From assembly GCA_022486815.1 (NCBI GenBank), contig JAKVJW010000006.1:1-64000 (forward strand): 64,000 nt of DNA, read 5' to 3'. Shown here in pieces: positions 43,811 through 53,080 of this stretch; within the stretch, counting starts at the first letter, position 1; every line of letters starts with the position of its first letter. The notes beneath the pieces are model-generated. The model was not told where the DNA came from. It saw only the letters and a program-made list of their open reading frames with translations, and did no database searches. The position numbers were made by a program, and so were the translations under genes. Source of the stretch: Prevotella sp. (GTDB lineage Bacteria; Bacteroidota; Bacteroidia; Bacteroidales; Bacteroidaceae).

Positions 43811-44731
43811 ATGGTATCAAAGATGAAAACAAGGATAGTAAAATTCATATTAAAGACAATGATCGTATTTGTATCTATCATTTCATTGGATTCCTGCATA
43901 GAAGATACAACAATACCGACAACGGACTCTGCGTATGTACCGGTCATCTATGGTGCGATTACGGATCAGAATATCAGACAGGAGATACAGATTACCAGTT
44001 CAAGAGGATATTTTGATAAAAAGGAGAATGCCAGGATTTCTGATGCACATGTAGTTCTTAGTGAAGATAGTGCTGCCATACATCATACTTCCATTCTGCT
44101 TCAAGACTCTGTGGGTAGTGGTATTTATAAGACAAAAGACAAGATGCGAGGTAAACCCGGTTGGACCTATAGTCTTAAAGTTACAATGGATTTCAATCAT
44201 GATGGTAGTGTCAAAACGTATACAGCAGAGAGCAAAATGCCGAAGAAAGTGAATCTTGACTCTTTAGATATTAAAAAGATAAAAGAAGGCGACTATACGA
44301 TGTACACGGTGAACATCAGTGCAGTAGATCCTAAGGAAGACAATTATTATTTCGGGAAATATTATTTAAACGGGAAATACTATAATACGATAAGCAAATA
44401 TATCCTGTTTGATGATATGAGCCTTAATGGTCAGAATATACGAGATTTGTCAATAGATTATTTCTTTGACAAGACCAATAAGGATAAGTTTAGTGATGAT
44501 GATGCCAAGGATATGATTTTTATGTCATCTGGTGATAACCTTACACTCCAAGTCAGCAATGTCAATAAGGATTATTGGGATTTTATATCTGATTGTATTA
44601 ACCAGAAGAATGGTTCCAATCCTATGTTCGGAGGTCCGGCTACGAATATTTCAACTAATATTACGAATGGTGCACGTGGTTTCTTTACGGCTTATTGCAT
44701 ATCGTCTGCAAGTGCCGTTGCTCCAAACTGA
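43811..44731 (+). CDS. DUF4249 lipoprotein, partner of the TonB receptor
   Basis: A lipoprotein signal ends 'IISLDSCIEDT' (Cys about 29). The mature region starts with beta strands 'AYVPVIYGAITDQNIRQEIQITSSRGYFDKKENARISDAHVVL', characteristic of DUF4249, then 'SLKVTMDFNHDGSVKTYTAESKMPKKVNLDSLDI'. It probably sits on the outer membrane as a lid or accessory to the receptor. The ATG at 43823 is an alternative start. A strong terminator follows. Confidence 0.85.
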   Translation: MVSKMKTRIVKFILKTMIVFVSIISLDSCIEDTTIPTTDSAYVPVIYGAITDQNIRQEIQITSSRGYFDKKENARISDAHVVLSEDSAAIHHTSILLQDSVGSGIYKTKDKMRGKPGWTYSLKVTMDFNHDGSVKTYTAESKMPKKVNLDSLDIKKIKEGDYTMYTVNISAVDPKEDNYYFGKYYLNGKYYNTISKYILFDDMSLNGQNIRDLSIDYFFDKTNKDKFSDDDAKDMIFMSSGDNLTLQVSNVNKDYWDFISDCINQKNGSNPMFGGPATNISTNITNGARGFFTAYCISSASAVAPN

Positions 44732-44761
44732 TAGAATAAAATAGAAATCTTATTATACGAT

Positions 44762-44800
44762 ACGATAAAAGGATCCTGTTTCTGGGATCCTTTTTATCGT
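44762..44800. terminator. Terminator after the TonB receptor-DUF4249 operon
   Basis: ACGATAAAAGGATCC (44762-44776) and GGATCCTTTTTATCGT (44785-44800) form a 14- to 15-bp stem with an 8-nt loop and T-rich 3' arm. It could also serve the convergent permease gene on the minus strand. Confidence 0.85.
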
Positions 44801-44874
44801 TATATGCGTATATTTTATATAAGTCAGCAAGAACTGTTGACGGTTGTCTATATAAGCGTATAGTAAGAGTAAAA

Positions 44875-46176
44875 TTACTTGAATATAAAACTGAGAATAA
44901 AGATGAGGCTCAGAACAATCAGAGTTGGATTCAAGGCTTTATATTTACCGGTGCAGAGTTTGATGATTACATAACTAAGGATTCCAAGAGTGATGCCGTC
45001 AGCAATGGAATAGCAGAGAACCATTGTTATCATTGTTATAAATGCAGGAAAGGCTTCACTGACTTCGCTGAGATCAATCTTCTTCATACTGTCAAGCATC
45101 AAGACACCTACCAATACTAAAGCTCCACTGGTAGCTGCACTTGGGATAATCAGAAATATTGGACTTAAGAACAGACTGATTAGAAACAGAATGCCTACAA
45201 CAAAACTTGTAACACCACTTTTCCCGCCTTCAGCAATTCCACTTGCGCTTTCGATATAAGTCGTAATGGTCGAACATCCAAGAAATGATCCGCAGGTCGT
45301 ACCTATAGCGTCGCTCATCATAGCCTGTTTTACGTGTGGTATGGAACCGTCAGGTCTTACGATACCCGTCTTTTCTGCTAATCCGACTAAAGTACCAACG
45401 GTATCAAAGATATTAACGATAAGTAATGTGAAAACGGTAATGACGGTTTGGAAATTCATCAATCCGGAAAAATCAAATTTACAGAACACTGGAGCAAGAC
45501 TTTGAGGAGCACTCACTGGCAGCCAGTCTTTTGTAAAGGTAGTTACTCCAAAAGGTATACCTATGATTGTAGTAAGTATGATGCTGTAGAACAGAGAGCC
45601 CTTTACCTTTCTTGCCATCAAAACAGAACTTAGAAGTATAGCAATTACACCAAGTAACATCGGTTTGGTGAAATCTCCAAGTCCGACAAATGTACCCGGT
45701 TTGGCAACGATGATACCCGCATTTTTTAGACCGATGAAGGCTATGAACATACCTATACCCGTACTGATGGCATATCGCAGGTTTTGCGGTATAGAGTTTA
45801 ATATCAGTTCTCGGATATTAAGGAATGTGATCAGGAGGAAAATGATACCCTCGATAAGCATAATGGCAAGGGACTGTTGCCAAGTGTAACCGAGTGCCTG
45901 GCACATGGTATAGGCAAAGAAGGCATTCAGTCCCATCGATGGTGCCTGCGCAAAGGGCAGTTTAGCCATAAAGGCCAATAGAAGAGTGGCTATAGCAGCT
46001 GCAATGACTGTACCCGTAAAGAGTGCTGCTTTGTCCATGCCAGTGGTTGAGAGAATAGCCGGATTGACGGCCAGGATGTAACTCATTGTAAGGAAGGTCG
46101 TGGCACCGGCTACAACCTCGGTCTTCATGTTCATACTTTTGGGATCAAATCCCAAAGCCTTTTCGAAAAATTTCAT
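44875..46176 (-). CDS. NCS2-family purine permease (AzgA/PbuG-like)
   Basis: The 433-aa polytopic protein starts 'MKFFEKALGFDPKSMNMKTEVVAGATTFLTMSYILAVNPAILS' and has 'APSMGLNAFFAYTMCQALGYTWQQSLAIMLIEGI' and 'DTVGTLVGLAEKTGIVRPDGSIPHVKQAMMSDAIGTTCGSFLGCSTITTYIESASGIAEGGKSG'. All are diagnostic of the AzgA-type subgroup that imports adenine, guanine or hypoxanthine with protons. About 12-14 membrane segments. It is followed upstream by nudC and a 5'-nucleotidase on the same strand, suggesting nucleotide salvage. Confidence 0.93.
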   Translation of the reverse strand: MKFFEKALGFDPKSMNMKTEVVAGATTFLTMSYILAVNPAILSTTGMDKAALFTGTVIAAAIATLLLAFMAKLPFAQAPSMGLNAFFAYTMCQALGYTWQQSLAIMLIEGIIFLLITFLNIRELILNSIPQNLRYAISTGIGMFIAFIGLKNAGIIVAKPGTFVGLGDFTKPMLLGVIAILLSSVLMARKVKGSLFYSIILTTIIGIPFGVTTFTKDWLPVSAPQSLAPVFCKFDFSGLMNFQTVITVFTLLIVNIFDTVGTLVGLAEKTGIVRPDGSIPHVKQAMMSDAIGTTCGSFLGCSTITTYIESASGIAEGGKSGVTSFVVGILFLISLFLSPIFLIIPSAATSGALVLVGVLMLDSMKKIDLSEVSEAFPAFITMITMVLCYSIADGITLGILSYVIIKLCTGKYKALNPTLIVLSLIFILSFIFK

Positions 46177-46249
46177 TTGTTAAATATATTGCTGTAATTA
46201 TTAGGTGTTCAACAGGTTAAAAACTAATAGCATATTTCTGAAAAGTAAC

Positions 46250-47077
46250 TTATAAAACTTTGTCAACAGGAGTTTTCTCTTTCAGCCAGTCATCAAGGAT
46301 CTTGCGAGCAATGCTTAGTTTTTCGGGTATAGTCGGAAGATTGTCCTTTGAAAACCAGTTGCCATAATTCAGTTCTTCTTTTTGCAGATGAATATCTCCA
46401 CTTACGTAATCAGCATTGTATCCTACCATTAATCCACAAGGGTAGGGCCACGGCTGTGATCCGAAATAACGAAGATTTGTGATTTTTAAAGAAGTCTCTT
46501 CTTTTACTTCCCGATAGACTGCATCTTCAAGGGTTTCTCCGGTTTCCACGAAACCGGCTACTAATCCGTAAAAGTTAGTCCTGAAATTGCGGGCCTGAAC
46601 CAAAAGGACTTTATCATCACGATGGATAAGTACTATGACTGCAGTAGCTAACTGTGGCCATACTTCCTTACCGCAATTCGTACATCTTTTACTAATATTA
46701 GTATGCATTTTCATCGGGGAGCCGCAAACGCCACAGAATTGTGTGTTCTTATCCCAATATAGGAGTTCACTACATTTTCCGGCTTCCATATACAAGTCAA
46801 GAGGTATCTTATAATAACTTGACCGTAGGCCACACATTTCGTAATGTGTATCATTGGTTATGGAACGATTGGGAAATTCTCGCAGCATGGTCTTGGAAGG
46901 GTCATCAATGCTGAAGGTCTTGATTTCCGTGCCATCACTCATTGGAGCAATATTCATGATGTGAGTCCATGGCTTAGTAAGTACCGGTGATTCTTCAGAA
47001 CAGGGAATGGTATAGTGACCATCTGCATATTTCTCAAGTAGGATATCACTTTTACAAAATATGAACCAGTATTTCAT
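46250..47077 (-). CDS. nudC: NADH pyrophosphatase/NAD-cap hydrolase NudC
   Basis: A four-Cys zinc ribbon ('FCGVCGSP...KRCTNCGKEVWPQ') precedes the Nudix box 'GFVETGETLEDAVYREVKEETSLKI'. The NudC-specific 'SQPWPYPCGLMVGY' follows. The last Gly of the classical Nudix consensus is Ser here (EETS), which is tolerated in the subfamily. It cleaves NAD(H) to NMN(H) plus AMP and can remove NAD caps from RNA. Spacing to the 5'-nucleotidase gene is 47 bp. Confidence 0.93.
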   Translation of the reverse strand: MKYWFIFCKSDILLEKYADGHYTIPCSEESPVLTKPWTHIMNIAPMSDGTEIKTFSIDDPSKTMLREFPNRSITNDTHYEMCGLRSSYYKIPLDLYMEAGKCSELLYWDKNTQFCGVCGSPMKMHTNISKRCTNCGKEVWPQLATAVIVLIHRDDKVLLVQARNFRTNFYGLVAGFVETGETLEDAVYREVKEETSLKITNLRYFGSQPWPYPCGLMVGYNADYVSGDIHLQKEELNYGNWFSKDNLPTIPEKLSIARKILDDWLKEKTPVDKVL

Positions 47078-47124
47078 TTCTGATATATTTTATTTAGAAA
47101 AAATTCCTTGATGAATTGAAAATT

Positions 47125-48891
47125 TTATTTTTCTTCTGCAGCTGTAAGAGGTTTTCCAAAAAGCAGAGCCTTATCACGGGCAATAGCTGGTTTTACCCAG
47201 TTCTCAGGGATAAAACGCCAATTATCATGTGCCTTGGGGTCTAAGGTCCCGGCCTTTTCGATTTCCTTCATCAGATAGTACCGTTGATCTTCTTTACTTT
47301 GAAAAATAATACGTCCTTTCAGTTCTTTATGAGGTATTCCAGCACCCTTAGTCAGAAGTTCACCACCTCCGTTTCCCCGGTAACTGTTCATGGCTACTTT
47401 ATACCATTTTTTCAAGTTAAAAGGTTGTCCGTTACTCATCTGGAGAATATGGACTTTCTGTCCGTTCGGTTTGGTTACGTCCACTGTATAATCGATGCCC
47501 ACGGCTGAATCGAAATTGAAGGCCAGATTCTTGAACAAGTATCTTTCGGCGCCATTATCATGGTGATCACTGAGAAGCATGATATGGTCATCAGGACTTT
47601 TCATCGTGTTAGCCCAGAGGTCATAGCTCATTTCCAGGTATTTGCGGATTTCATTACCTGTCATGCGAACCGTATAAATCTGATTTTCGTATCGGTATAG
47701 GTTAAAGAGATCACTTACATGAATATCTCCTTTCCGGATGCTTGTATCGAAAGATAATGGGGCGTTGAAGGAGATGTCTGCGCCTGTAATCTTCAACTGT
47801 AAATCCTGAATAAAGTCAGAGAAGGGTGCGCTTCCAAAATAGCAGTCACGAGTATATATACTATGTGCAAAGGTGCCGATTTTCCGGTCTACAAATTTCT
47901 TTACACTGTCTATATCCGGTTGGAAATGCCGGATAAAATCGGCGTCCGTTTTTTCATTACAAACATTGACCAACTGACCTGTCACCTTTGTGTTTAGTGT
48001 TGTTGGGTTTGTTTCGTCTGAAACAGTAACAGAAATCTGTGCATCACTCACATAGAGGGCATTGCAACTTGGATCCAGACAAAGCACGTTTTTACCTGTA
48101 ATGGCATTTTTGACAATATCCTGATGCAGAGTATGGTCATGACCATAGAGGATAAGATCAAACCCAGGGACTTTTCGGGCTACTTCCATAGATGCATTTT
48201 CATCAAATTTCTCGTTTTGTATTCCTCCTTCTTTTCCACTGTGGAAAAGACCGATAATCAGATTGGGATGTTCGTGGGTTTGCAGATAATTTATCCAGTA
48301 GCGGCAGGATTTTACCATATTATCAAAGCGTAGTCCACTCCATAAATGCTCATTAAGCCAATTGGGAATTGCATCTGTCAGCATGCCTAGGACTGCGATC
48401 TTTATTCCGTTGCGCTTGATAATAGTATAAGGATGGACATAAGGCTGTGCAGTCTTTGTAGAGACAATATTTGCTCCGAGGATCGGGCATTTTACTTCTC
48501 TGAACCATTTATCATAGACAGCATGTCCTGTTTCTATATCATGGTTACCCACAGTTTCCGCATCATAATGCATATAGTTTACTACACTGGCAGCAATATT
48601 CGGAACTTCAGTTTTGACATAGTTGTAATAGTAGCAAATAGGTTGACCTTGAAGAATATCACCGTTATCCAATAGGATAAGGCGGTTGCCATATATGGCC
48701 CTCAAAGAATCCACATAAGTAATAACCCGGGCTAATGAGCCTTCTTTTGGCTTATGGTTGGTAAAATCGTAGGGGAAGAAACTTCCATGAACATCACTTG
48801 TCTCAATAATTCGCAGACTGACAGTCTTCGTTTGTGCCATAGTTGGTATACTTAGTAGGATTGCCAGAAAGCCAATAATCATCTTTTTCAT
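47125..48891 (-). CDS. Secreted bifunctional metallophosphatase/5'-nucleotidase
   Basis: A signal peptide (1-19, 'PTMAQ') precedes a calcineurin-like phosphoesterase domain with 'IIETSDVHGSFFPYDF', 'RLILLDNGDILQG', 'AETVGNHDIETG', 'IGLFHSG' and 'LILYGHDHTL' (metal ligands). A C-terminal 5'-nucleotidase domain follows ('RYENQIYTVRMTGNEIRKYLEMSYDLW', 'AMNSYRGNGGG'). It should dephosphorylate nucleotides or 2',3'-cyclic nucleotides in the periplasm, feeding the purine permease encoded two genes away. It diverges from the DnaJ-like gene. Confidence 0.93.
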   Translation of the reverse strand: MKKMIIGFLAILLSIPTMAQTKTVSLRIIETSDVHGSFFPYDFTNHKPKEGSLARVITYVDSLRAIYGNRLILLDNGDILQGQPICYYYNYVKTEVPNIAASVVNYMHYDAETVGNHDIETGHAVYDKWFREVKCPILGANIVSTKTAQPYVHPYTIIKRNGIKIAVLGMLTDAIPNWLNEHLWSGLRFDNMVKSCRYWINYLQTHEHPNLIIGLFHSGKEGGIQNEKFDENASMEVARKVPGFDLILYGHDHTLHQDIVKNAITGKNVLCLDPSCNALYVSDAQISVTVSDETNPTTLNTKVTGQLVNVCNEKTDADFIRHFQPDIDSVKKFVDRKIGTFAHSIYTRDCYFGSAPFSDFIQDLQLKITGADISFNAPLSFDTSIRKGDIHVSDLFNLYRYENQIYTVRMTGNEIRKYLEMSYDLWANTMKSPDDHIMLLSDHHDNGAERYLFKNLAFNFDSAVGIDYTVDVTKPNGQKVHILQMSNGQPFNLKKWYKVAMNSYRGNGGGELLTKGAGIPHKELKGRIIFQSKEDQRYYLMKEIEKAGTLDPKAHDNWRFIPENWVKPAIARDKALLFGKPLTAAEEK

Positions 48892-48913
48892 CTGACATTT
48901 TTTGATTACTCTG

Positions 48914-48921
48914 CAAAAGTA
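48914..48921 (-). promoter_or_regulatory. -7 box for the 5'-nucleotidase gene
   Basis: The minus strand reads TACTTTTG, 22 nt before the ATG. No TTTG lies at the usual -33 distance, so it is a partial match. Confidence 0.4.
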
Positions 48922-48990
48922 CTAAATATTGTTGGATTTGGTATACTTTTTGTAGGATATATTATCGTAATTTAAGGAGGATATCAGAAG

Positions 48991-49722
48991 ATGGCATTTA
49001 TAGATTATTATAAGATTTTGGGAGTCAGCAAGAGCATTCCTCAAAAGGATGTTCGTGAGGCTTACTTGAAAAGAGTGAAACAATTTCATCCGGATCTGCA
49101 TCCGGATGATCCTAAGGCAAAAGCCAAGTTTCAAGCTTTGAATGAAGCCTATGAGGTTATTTCTGATCCCAAAAAGCGTACTAAATACGATAAGTACGGC
49201 GAGCAGTGGCGTAATGCAGATGCTTTCGACCAAACTGGTAGTACAAGTGGTTTTGGTCAAGGTTCTTCGGGGGCTAATCCTTTTGAAGGATTTGACTTTA
49301 ACAGTTTTGGTGGCGGTAACGGTTTTTCTGATTTCTTTGAGGATCTATTTGGTGGAGGCGGACGGCATGCACGATTCCATACTTCAAATGGCTTTAATGA
49401 GAGATTTGACGGATTTGGAAATGCCGGTTTTGGCAGTACACGACAAAGTTCAGGTGAGATGAATGCGAAGGTCAATATAGACCTATATACAGCTTTATTG
49501 GGTGGTGAGATTCTTATCCAGTTGAGTAATGGTCATAAGATAAAACTCAGAATCAAGCCGGAGACGCAGAATGGTGCAAAGGTGCGTGTGCGTGGAAAGG
49601 GATATGATCGAGGAGATGGTACATACGGAGATTTGATCATTACGTACAATGTAAAGCTTCCGGTACATCTGACAGAACATCAGAAGATGTTACTTAGACA
49701 GATGCAACAGGGTAAAGTCTGA
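48991..49722 (+). CDS. DnaJ-class (CbpA-like) co-chaperone without zinc fingers
   Basis: The J domain 'DYYKILGVSKSIPQKDVREAYLKRVKQFHPDLHPDD...NEAYEVISDPKKRTKYDKYG' has the HPD tripeptide. A Gly/Phe/Asn-rich linker (about 75-150) leads to a single substrate-binding domain ('VNIDLYTALLGGEILIQLSNGHKIKLRIKPETQNGAKVRVRGKGYDRGDGTYGDLIITYNVKLP'). The Cys-rich zinc region of DnaJ is missing and the C-terminal part is shorter than in CbpA (243 vs about 305 aa). It should stimulate DnaK. Confidence 0.92.
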   Translation: MAFIDYYKILGVSKSIPQKDVREAYLKRVKQFHPDLHPDDPKAKAKFQALNEAYEVISDPKKRTKYDKYGEQWRNADAFDQTGSTSGFGQGSSGANPFEGFDFNSFGGGNGFSDFFEDLFGGGGRHARFHTSNGFNERFDGFGNAGFGSTRQSSGEMNAKVNIDLYTALLGGEILIQLSNGHKIKLRIKPETQNGAKVRVRGKGYDRGDGTYGDLIITYNVKLPVHLTEHQKMLLRQMQQGKV

Positions 49723-49754
49723 GTGGGGTTCATGCGAAATGTCATCTGCTATGG

Positions 49755-50193
49755 CCTGCTATGATTTATCTGGATACGAATAGAACTTGGACTTATAATA
49801 ATGATCTTAACAGGAATTGTAATTGTTTGACGAATGCTTGCTTTGGTTAATGACGGCCTTAAAAAGGGGGATGTGATCATGATTCAATTACTTAATTGTC
49901 CGGAATTTGTCTTTACCTATATTGCTGCACATAAGACACATACCGTAAGTTGTCTAGTTAATTATCGTCTTAGTTCAGGTTTAGAGGACAGTTGGTTATA
50001 GCTTATGTGGTCAAGAACGAAGATACTCTGACTGCGGAAAAGCTTGATACCTATTGTAAGGAAAGCCCTGATATCGCAAATTTTAAACGCCCTAGATTCT
50101 ATCCTTTTAATGCGACCGGGAAGAAACTTTATGTTTAAGGTCAGGGAAGTTGCCAGTGAAGATTTGAAGAACGGACTTCTTTATCGGGTATGA
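49755..50193 (+). pseudogene. Decayed, internally deleted acyl-CoA synthetase (AMP-forming)
   Basis: Three frames must be joined. 'PAMIYLDTNRTWTYNNDLNRN' and, after a frameshift near 49835, 'ALVNDGLKKGDVIMIQLLNCPEFVFTYIAAHK...VNYRLSSG' are the N-terminal AMP-ligase region. A second shift near 49995 gives 'VIAYVVKNEDTLTAEKLDTYCKESPDIANFKRPRFYPFNATGKKLYV', then TAA and 'FKVREVASEDLKNGLLYRV', the C-terminal A10-type region with its GKK lysine. The central about 300-350 residues are gone. The former enzyme would have activated a fatty or carboxylic acid. Confidence 0.8.
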
Positions 50194-50278
50194 TGAGAAG
50201 TTGAAAATGAGATTCGAGAAAAACAGTTATATGGGTACTTTTGATGCATCGAATAGCAGTTTTAAACAGGTCAAAAGA

Positions 50279-50316
50279 GAAAGGCATATCAAAAGTGAAT
50301 TTCCGATATGCCCTTC
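50279..50316. terminator. Terminator between the pseudogene and the zinc-ribbon gene
   Basis: GAAAGGCATATC (50279-50290) pairs with GATATGCCCTTC (50305-50316) with one mismatch. On plus it is followed by a run of T; on minus it lies 20 nt past the stop of the zinc-ribbon gene. Confidence 0.7.
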
Positions 50317-50335
50317 TTTTTTGTTTATTTGTAAA

Positions 50336-51586
50336 TCATAAAATAATTCTTATCATATTAAATGAACTGATTTTGTTATTCTCAGAAACAGTAGCATTGA
50401 TGCGGTATTGTGATTGTGTTGGTTGTGACGGATCAGTACTGCTGACATTCTGCCGTACAGAAAACTGTACCTGATATTCATATTTGTCGTCACCAACTTT
50501 ATGTTTCTTTATATTATAGTCATTGTTAATCCTCCAGTTCATATTGGTGATATTGTTCTTCCATATCTTATGAATAAAACTGGCAACATCTTCTTTAGTA
50601 GCATTGGCCTTTCCTAAGAATGATGACATTACATTCTCTGCCAGATCGGCAGCCTGACTTTCATCTTTAGAGTTGATGCTTTGGAAGAATGTCCTGAAAA
50701 GTGTACTGATCATCTGTCTCTCTTCTGGTTGGAGTACTTTTTGCTGAACTTCTTTCATACCCTCCTGCGCTAAATCCGCAAAAGCACCCTGAGGATGAGC
50801 TTTTAAGTATTCCTGATAACTTTCGGGAGTATTTTCGTTATGAGCATCTCTCCAGTCCAAGGAGTCAATCTTATTACGAGCTTCAGCGGCATGTATGGAA
50901 TGAGGGTAATTCTGTAGATAATCTTCCAGTGCACCCTTTGAGCCTCTCATTACAGCATTGGTCCATTCTTGATTATTTTGCTTAATCTTCATCAGATGGT
51001 TTTGTACAGAATCGCGATGGGCTTCCGGAGCATCCTGGTATGTGTCCAAATAACTTTGTAAGACTGTGGGATCAGAACTTTTCATTACAATCTCATAGTC
51101 TTGTTCCTCTTTATCATTCTTGGCAGTTGAATAGAAATGATACATTATTCCTACAGCAATAATTGCGATAATAATGCCCACAATGAGTGGAACGTAATTC
51201 CGTTTCTTCTTTTTTGTTGAAGAAGAACCGTTCCCGGAATGATCTCCTGGTGGCATTGATCCTTTGGAAGGGTTTTGACTTGATGCTGCAGAATGGTCTT
51301 GCGTATTTTCAGTAGTACTTGGGGGAAGAACGCGATCCTCAGAAGTTGTAAACGGTACATCTGTTGTATCAGTTGGTGCCTTTTGAATAGGGGGTGTATG
51401 AGAGGAAGTCATATTTGATTTTGTAGGGCGATGGCAATTAGGGCACATCTCCTCATTGGCAAAATATACTTCCCCACAGTTAGGGCAGCGAATAATCTTT
51501 CCTGCAATCTCTACTCCGCAATTTGGGCAAACGGGTGCTTTGTCACTAATCTGATGACCACACTCCGGGCATTTGATAATAGCCAT
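50336..51586 (-). CDS. Double zinc-ribbon membrane protein
   Basis: Two N-terminal zinc ribbons ('CPECGHQISDKAPVCPNCG' and 'CPNCGEVYFANEEMCPNCH', residues 6-51) are followed by a Ser/Thr/Pro linker, KKKK and one membrane helix (about 131-151). A 260-residue extracytoplasmic part contains helical repeats ('LQSYLDTYQDAPEAHRDSVQNHLMKI', 'LEDYLQNYPHSIHAAEARNKI', 'YQEYLKAHPQGAFADLAQEGM') and a C-terminal NTF2-like segment. Function unknown. The overall plan resembles the GYF_2 protein at 29767. It follows the GH25 gene by 48 bp. Confidence 0.82.
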   Translation of the reverse strand: MAIIKCPECGHQISDKAPVCPNCGVEIAGKIIRCPNCGEVYFANEEMCPNCHRPTKSNMTSSHTPPIQKAPTDTTDVPFTTSEDRVLPPSTTENTQDHSAASSQNPSKGSMPPGDHSGNGSSSTKKKKRNYVPLIVGIIIAIIAVGIMYHFYSTAKNDKEEQDYEIVMKSSDPTVLQSYLDTYQDAPEAHRDSVQNHLMKIKQNNQEWTNAVMRGSKGALEDYLQNYPHSIHAAEARNKIDSLDWRDAHNENTPESYQEYLKAHPQGAFADLAQEGMKEVQQKVLQPEERQMISTLFRTFFQSINSKDESQAADLAENVMSSFLGKANATKEDVASFIHKIWKNNITNMNWRINNDYNIKKHKVGDDKYEYQVQFSVRQNVSSTDPSQPTQSQYRINATVSENNKISSFNMIRIIL

Positions 51587-51634
51587 ATCTTCTTATTATA
51601 AAATTCTAAAATTCAGATTCGTTCACAATTATCA

Positions 51635-52327
51635 TTATCGGTGTCGAAATCTAATCTCACGCAATTTATGACGTCCCATCAGACGACTCTTGTCCACATA
51701 ACCATTGATGCCATCAAGATGTCCTCTACCTGTATATTGCCATAATTCATAATCATGGCCGTCTGTAAGAATAGGTTCTGATTTTGTATATTTGGCAATC
51801 ATCAATTTATAATTATCAATTTTTCCAGCTAAGTTCTGATTATAAAAATTCGCGCCGGTATAAATGAGTGGTTTTTGCCGATAGGTCCGCTCAATGAGTC
51901 GGAGAAATTTAAAAAGGCTATCACAAAATTCTTCTTCTGATAATCCGCTTCTTGTTTCTATATCAACCATTGGAATCAGGTCCTGGTCTCCGGGGCGGCA
52001 TTGTGATAAAAAGTTATTCAATTGTTGCAGTTGGGAATATCGTGGGCGATAGAAGTGATAGGAACCTACTTTTAAACCATATTGATGAGCCATATCAATA
52101 TTATCCTGATACTTGCTGTCTATTCTGGATCCGCCTTCAGTAGCTTTAAGATAGACGTATGCCATATTTGCATTCTCTCCTACAGTCTTCCAGAATACAG
52201 TCCCCTGATAGTGGCTGAGGTCTATTCCTTGAATATAGTGACATGTATCATTACTTGCCACTTCCTGGGCTTGTGATGATAATAATAAAGTAAATATGCT
52301 GATTACTAATAAAAAAATCCGTTTCAT
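51635..52327 (-). CDS. Secreted GH25 lysozyme
   Basis: A signal peptide (1-20, 'LLLSSQAQ') leads into a single GH25 domain: 'GIDLSHYQGTVFWKTV' (Asp36), 'YVYLKATEGGSRIDSKYQDN', 'GSYHFYRPRYS', 'LIPMVDIETRSG' (Asp122, Glu124) and 'YELWQYTGRGHLDGINGYVD'. All catalytic positions appear intact. It cleaves peptidoglycan glycan strands. This is the second GH25 in the window, without the MORN part of the one at 19637. Confidence 0.92.
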   Translation of the reverse strand: MKRIFLLVISIFTLLLSSQAQEVASNDTCHYIQGIDLSHYQGTVFWKTVGENANMAYVYLKATEGGSRIDSKYQDNIDMAHQYGLKVGSYHFYRPRYSQLQQLNNFLSQCRPGDQDLIPMVDIETRSGLSEEEFCDSLFKFLRLIERTYRQKPLIYTGANFYNQNLAGKIDNYKLMIAKYTKSEPILTDGHDYELWQYTGRGHLDGINGYVDKSRLMGRHKLREIRFRHR

Positions 52328-52344
52328 AAACGCAAAGATACTAA

Positions 52345-53046
52345 CTATTCTTCAATTTCTGATAAGGAACGTGCAAAATTATGTAAAAAGTTGAATAGAG
52401 TCTCAATTGGCGCATATATGAAATACCGCATACTCTGTCGGAGATTACGCCATAATACTTTATTGTTGTTATGTACAAATCCAGTACTTCCCTGGCGAAA
52501 ATGCCACTCTTTGGTAAGATCTTCCCATGTATTGCATAAAGAGCGGATAGTCAGTCCGTTCGCTCCTTTTTCAATATGGTGGACAAAAGGCACTTCTTCT
52601 TCTTCGAAATGGAAGAACTGGATAAGTATACTTCCTTCAAGTTGAGACATACGTACAATATGGAGCTTGTTCAGCCACTTGTCAAGTTTTAACCAGTCTA
52701 CTTTTCCCCCCTTAGGACTCCGAAGATATTCTCCTAGTTGGATGATTCCTTTAAGGCTGACTCCGTAGTTGAGCATTGCATTAATATTCGAGACAATGAT
52801 ATGAAGCAGTTCGATGGTCTCCAGATTAGTATCAATAGCATGATGTTCTGTCTGTTCTATATTCCTCAGTTTTCTTTTCAGATAAGGTGTAGTCAAAGTG
52901 ACGTGTCCTTCCTTTGACTCTGTCACATTATCCAATAAAGCTTCAAGTTTCTGACGTTTAAAATTGGTCATAGGTTCCAGCGTTTCGTCAGATTGGAAAT
53001 ATTCCGAACGTAACTTCTTAAAAACATTTCTTTGTATAAAATTCAT
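52345..53046 (-). CDS. Conserved-looking cytoplasmic protein, family not recognised
   Basis: The 233 residues are mainly helical with no signal peptide or membrane segment ('MNFIQRNVFKKLRSEYFQSDETLEPMTNFKRQKLEALLDNV...'). The centre has 'LLHIIVSNINAMLNYGVSLKGIIQLGEYLRSPKGGKVDWLKLDKWLNKLHI' and the end 'SMRYFIYAPIETLFNFLHNFARSLSEIEE'. Charged helices and paired Trp/Phe suggest a folded domain, but I can assign no function. It lies between the NhaC antiporter (34 bp) and the GH25 gene (17 bp), probably co-transcribed. Confidence 0.7.
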   Translation of the reverse strand: MNFIQRNVFKKLRSEYFQSDETLEPMTNFKRQKLEALLDNVTESKEGHVTLTTPYLKRKLRNIEQTEHHAIDTNLETIELLHIIVSNINAMLNYGVSLKGIIQLGEYLRSPKGGKVDWLKLDKWLNKLHIVRMSQLEGSILIQFFHFEEEEVPFVHHIEKGANGLTIRSLCNTWEDLTKEWHFRQGSTGFVHNNNKVLWRNLRQSMRYFIYAPIETLFNFLHNFARSLSEIEE

Positions 53047-53080
53047 GATTTTTCCGGATTTAAGTTCAGATAATTATTGT

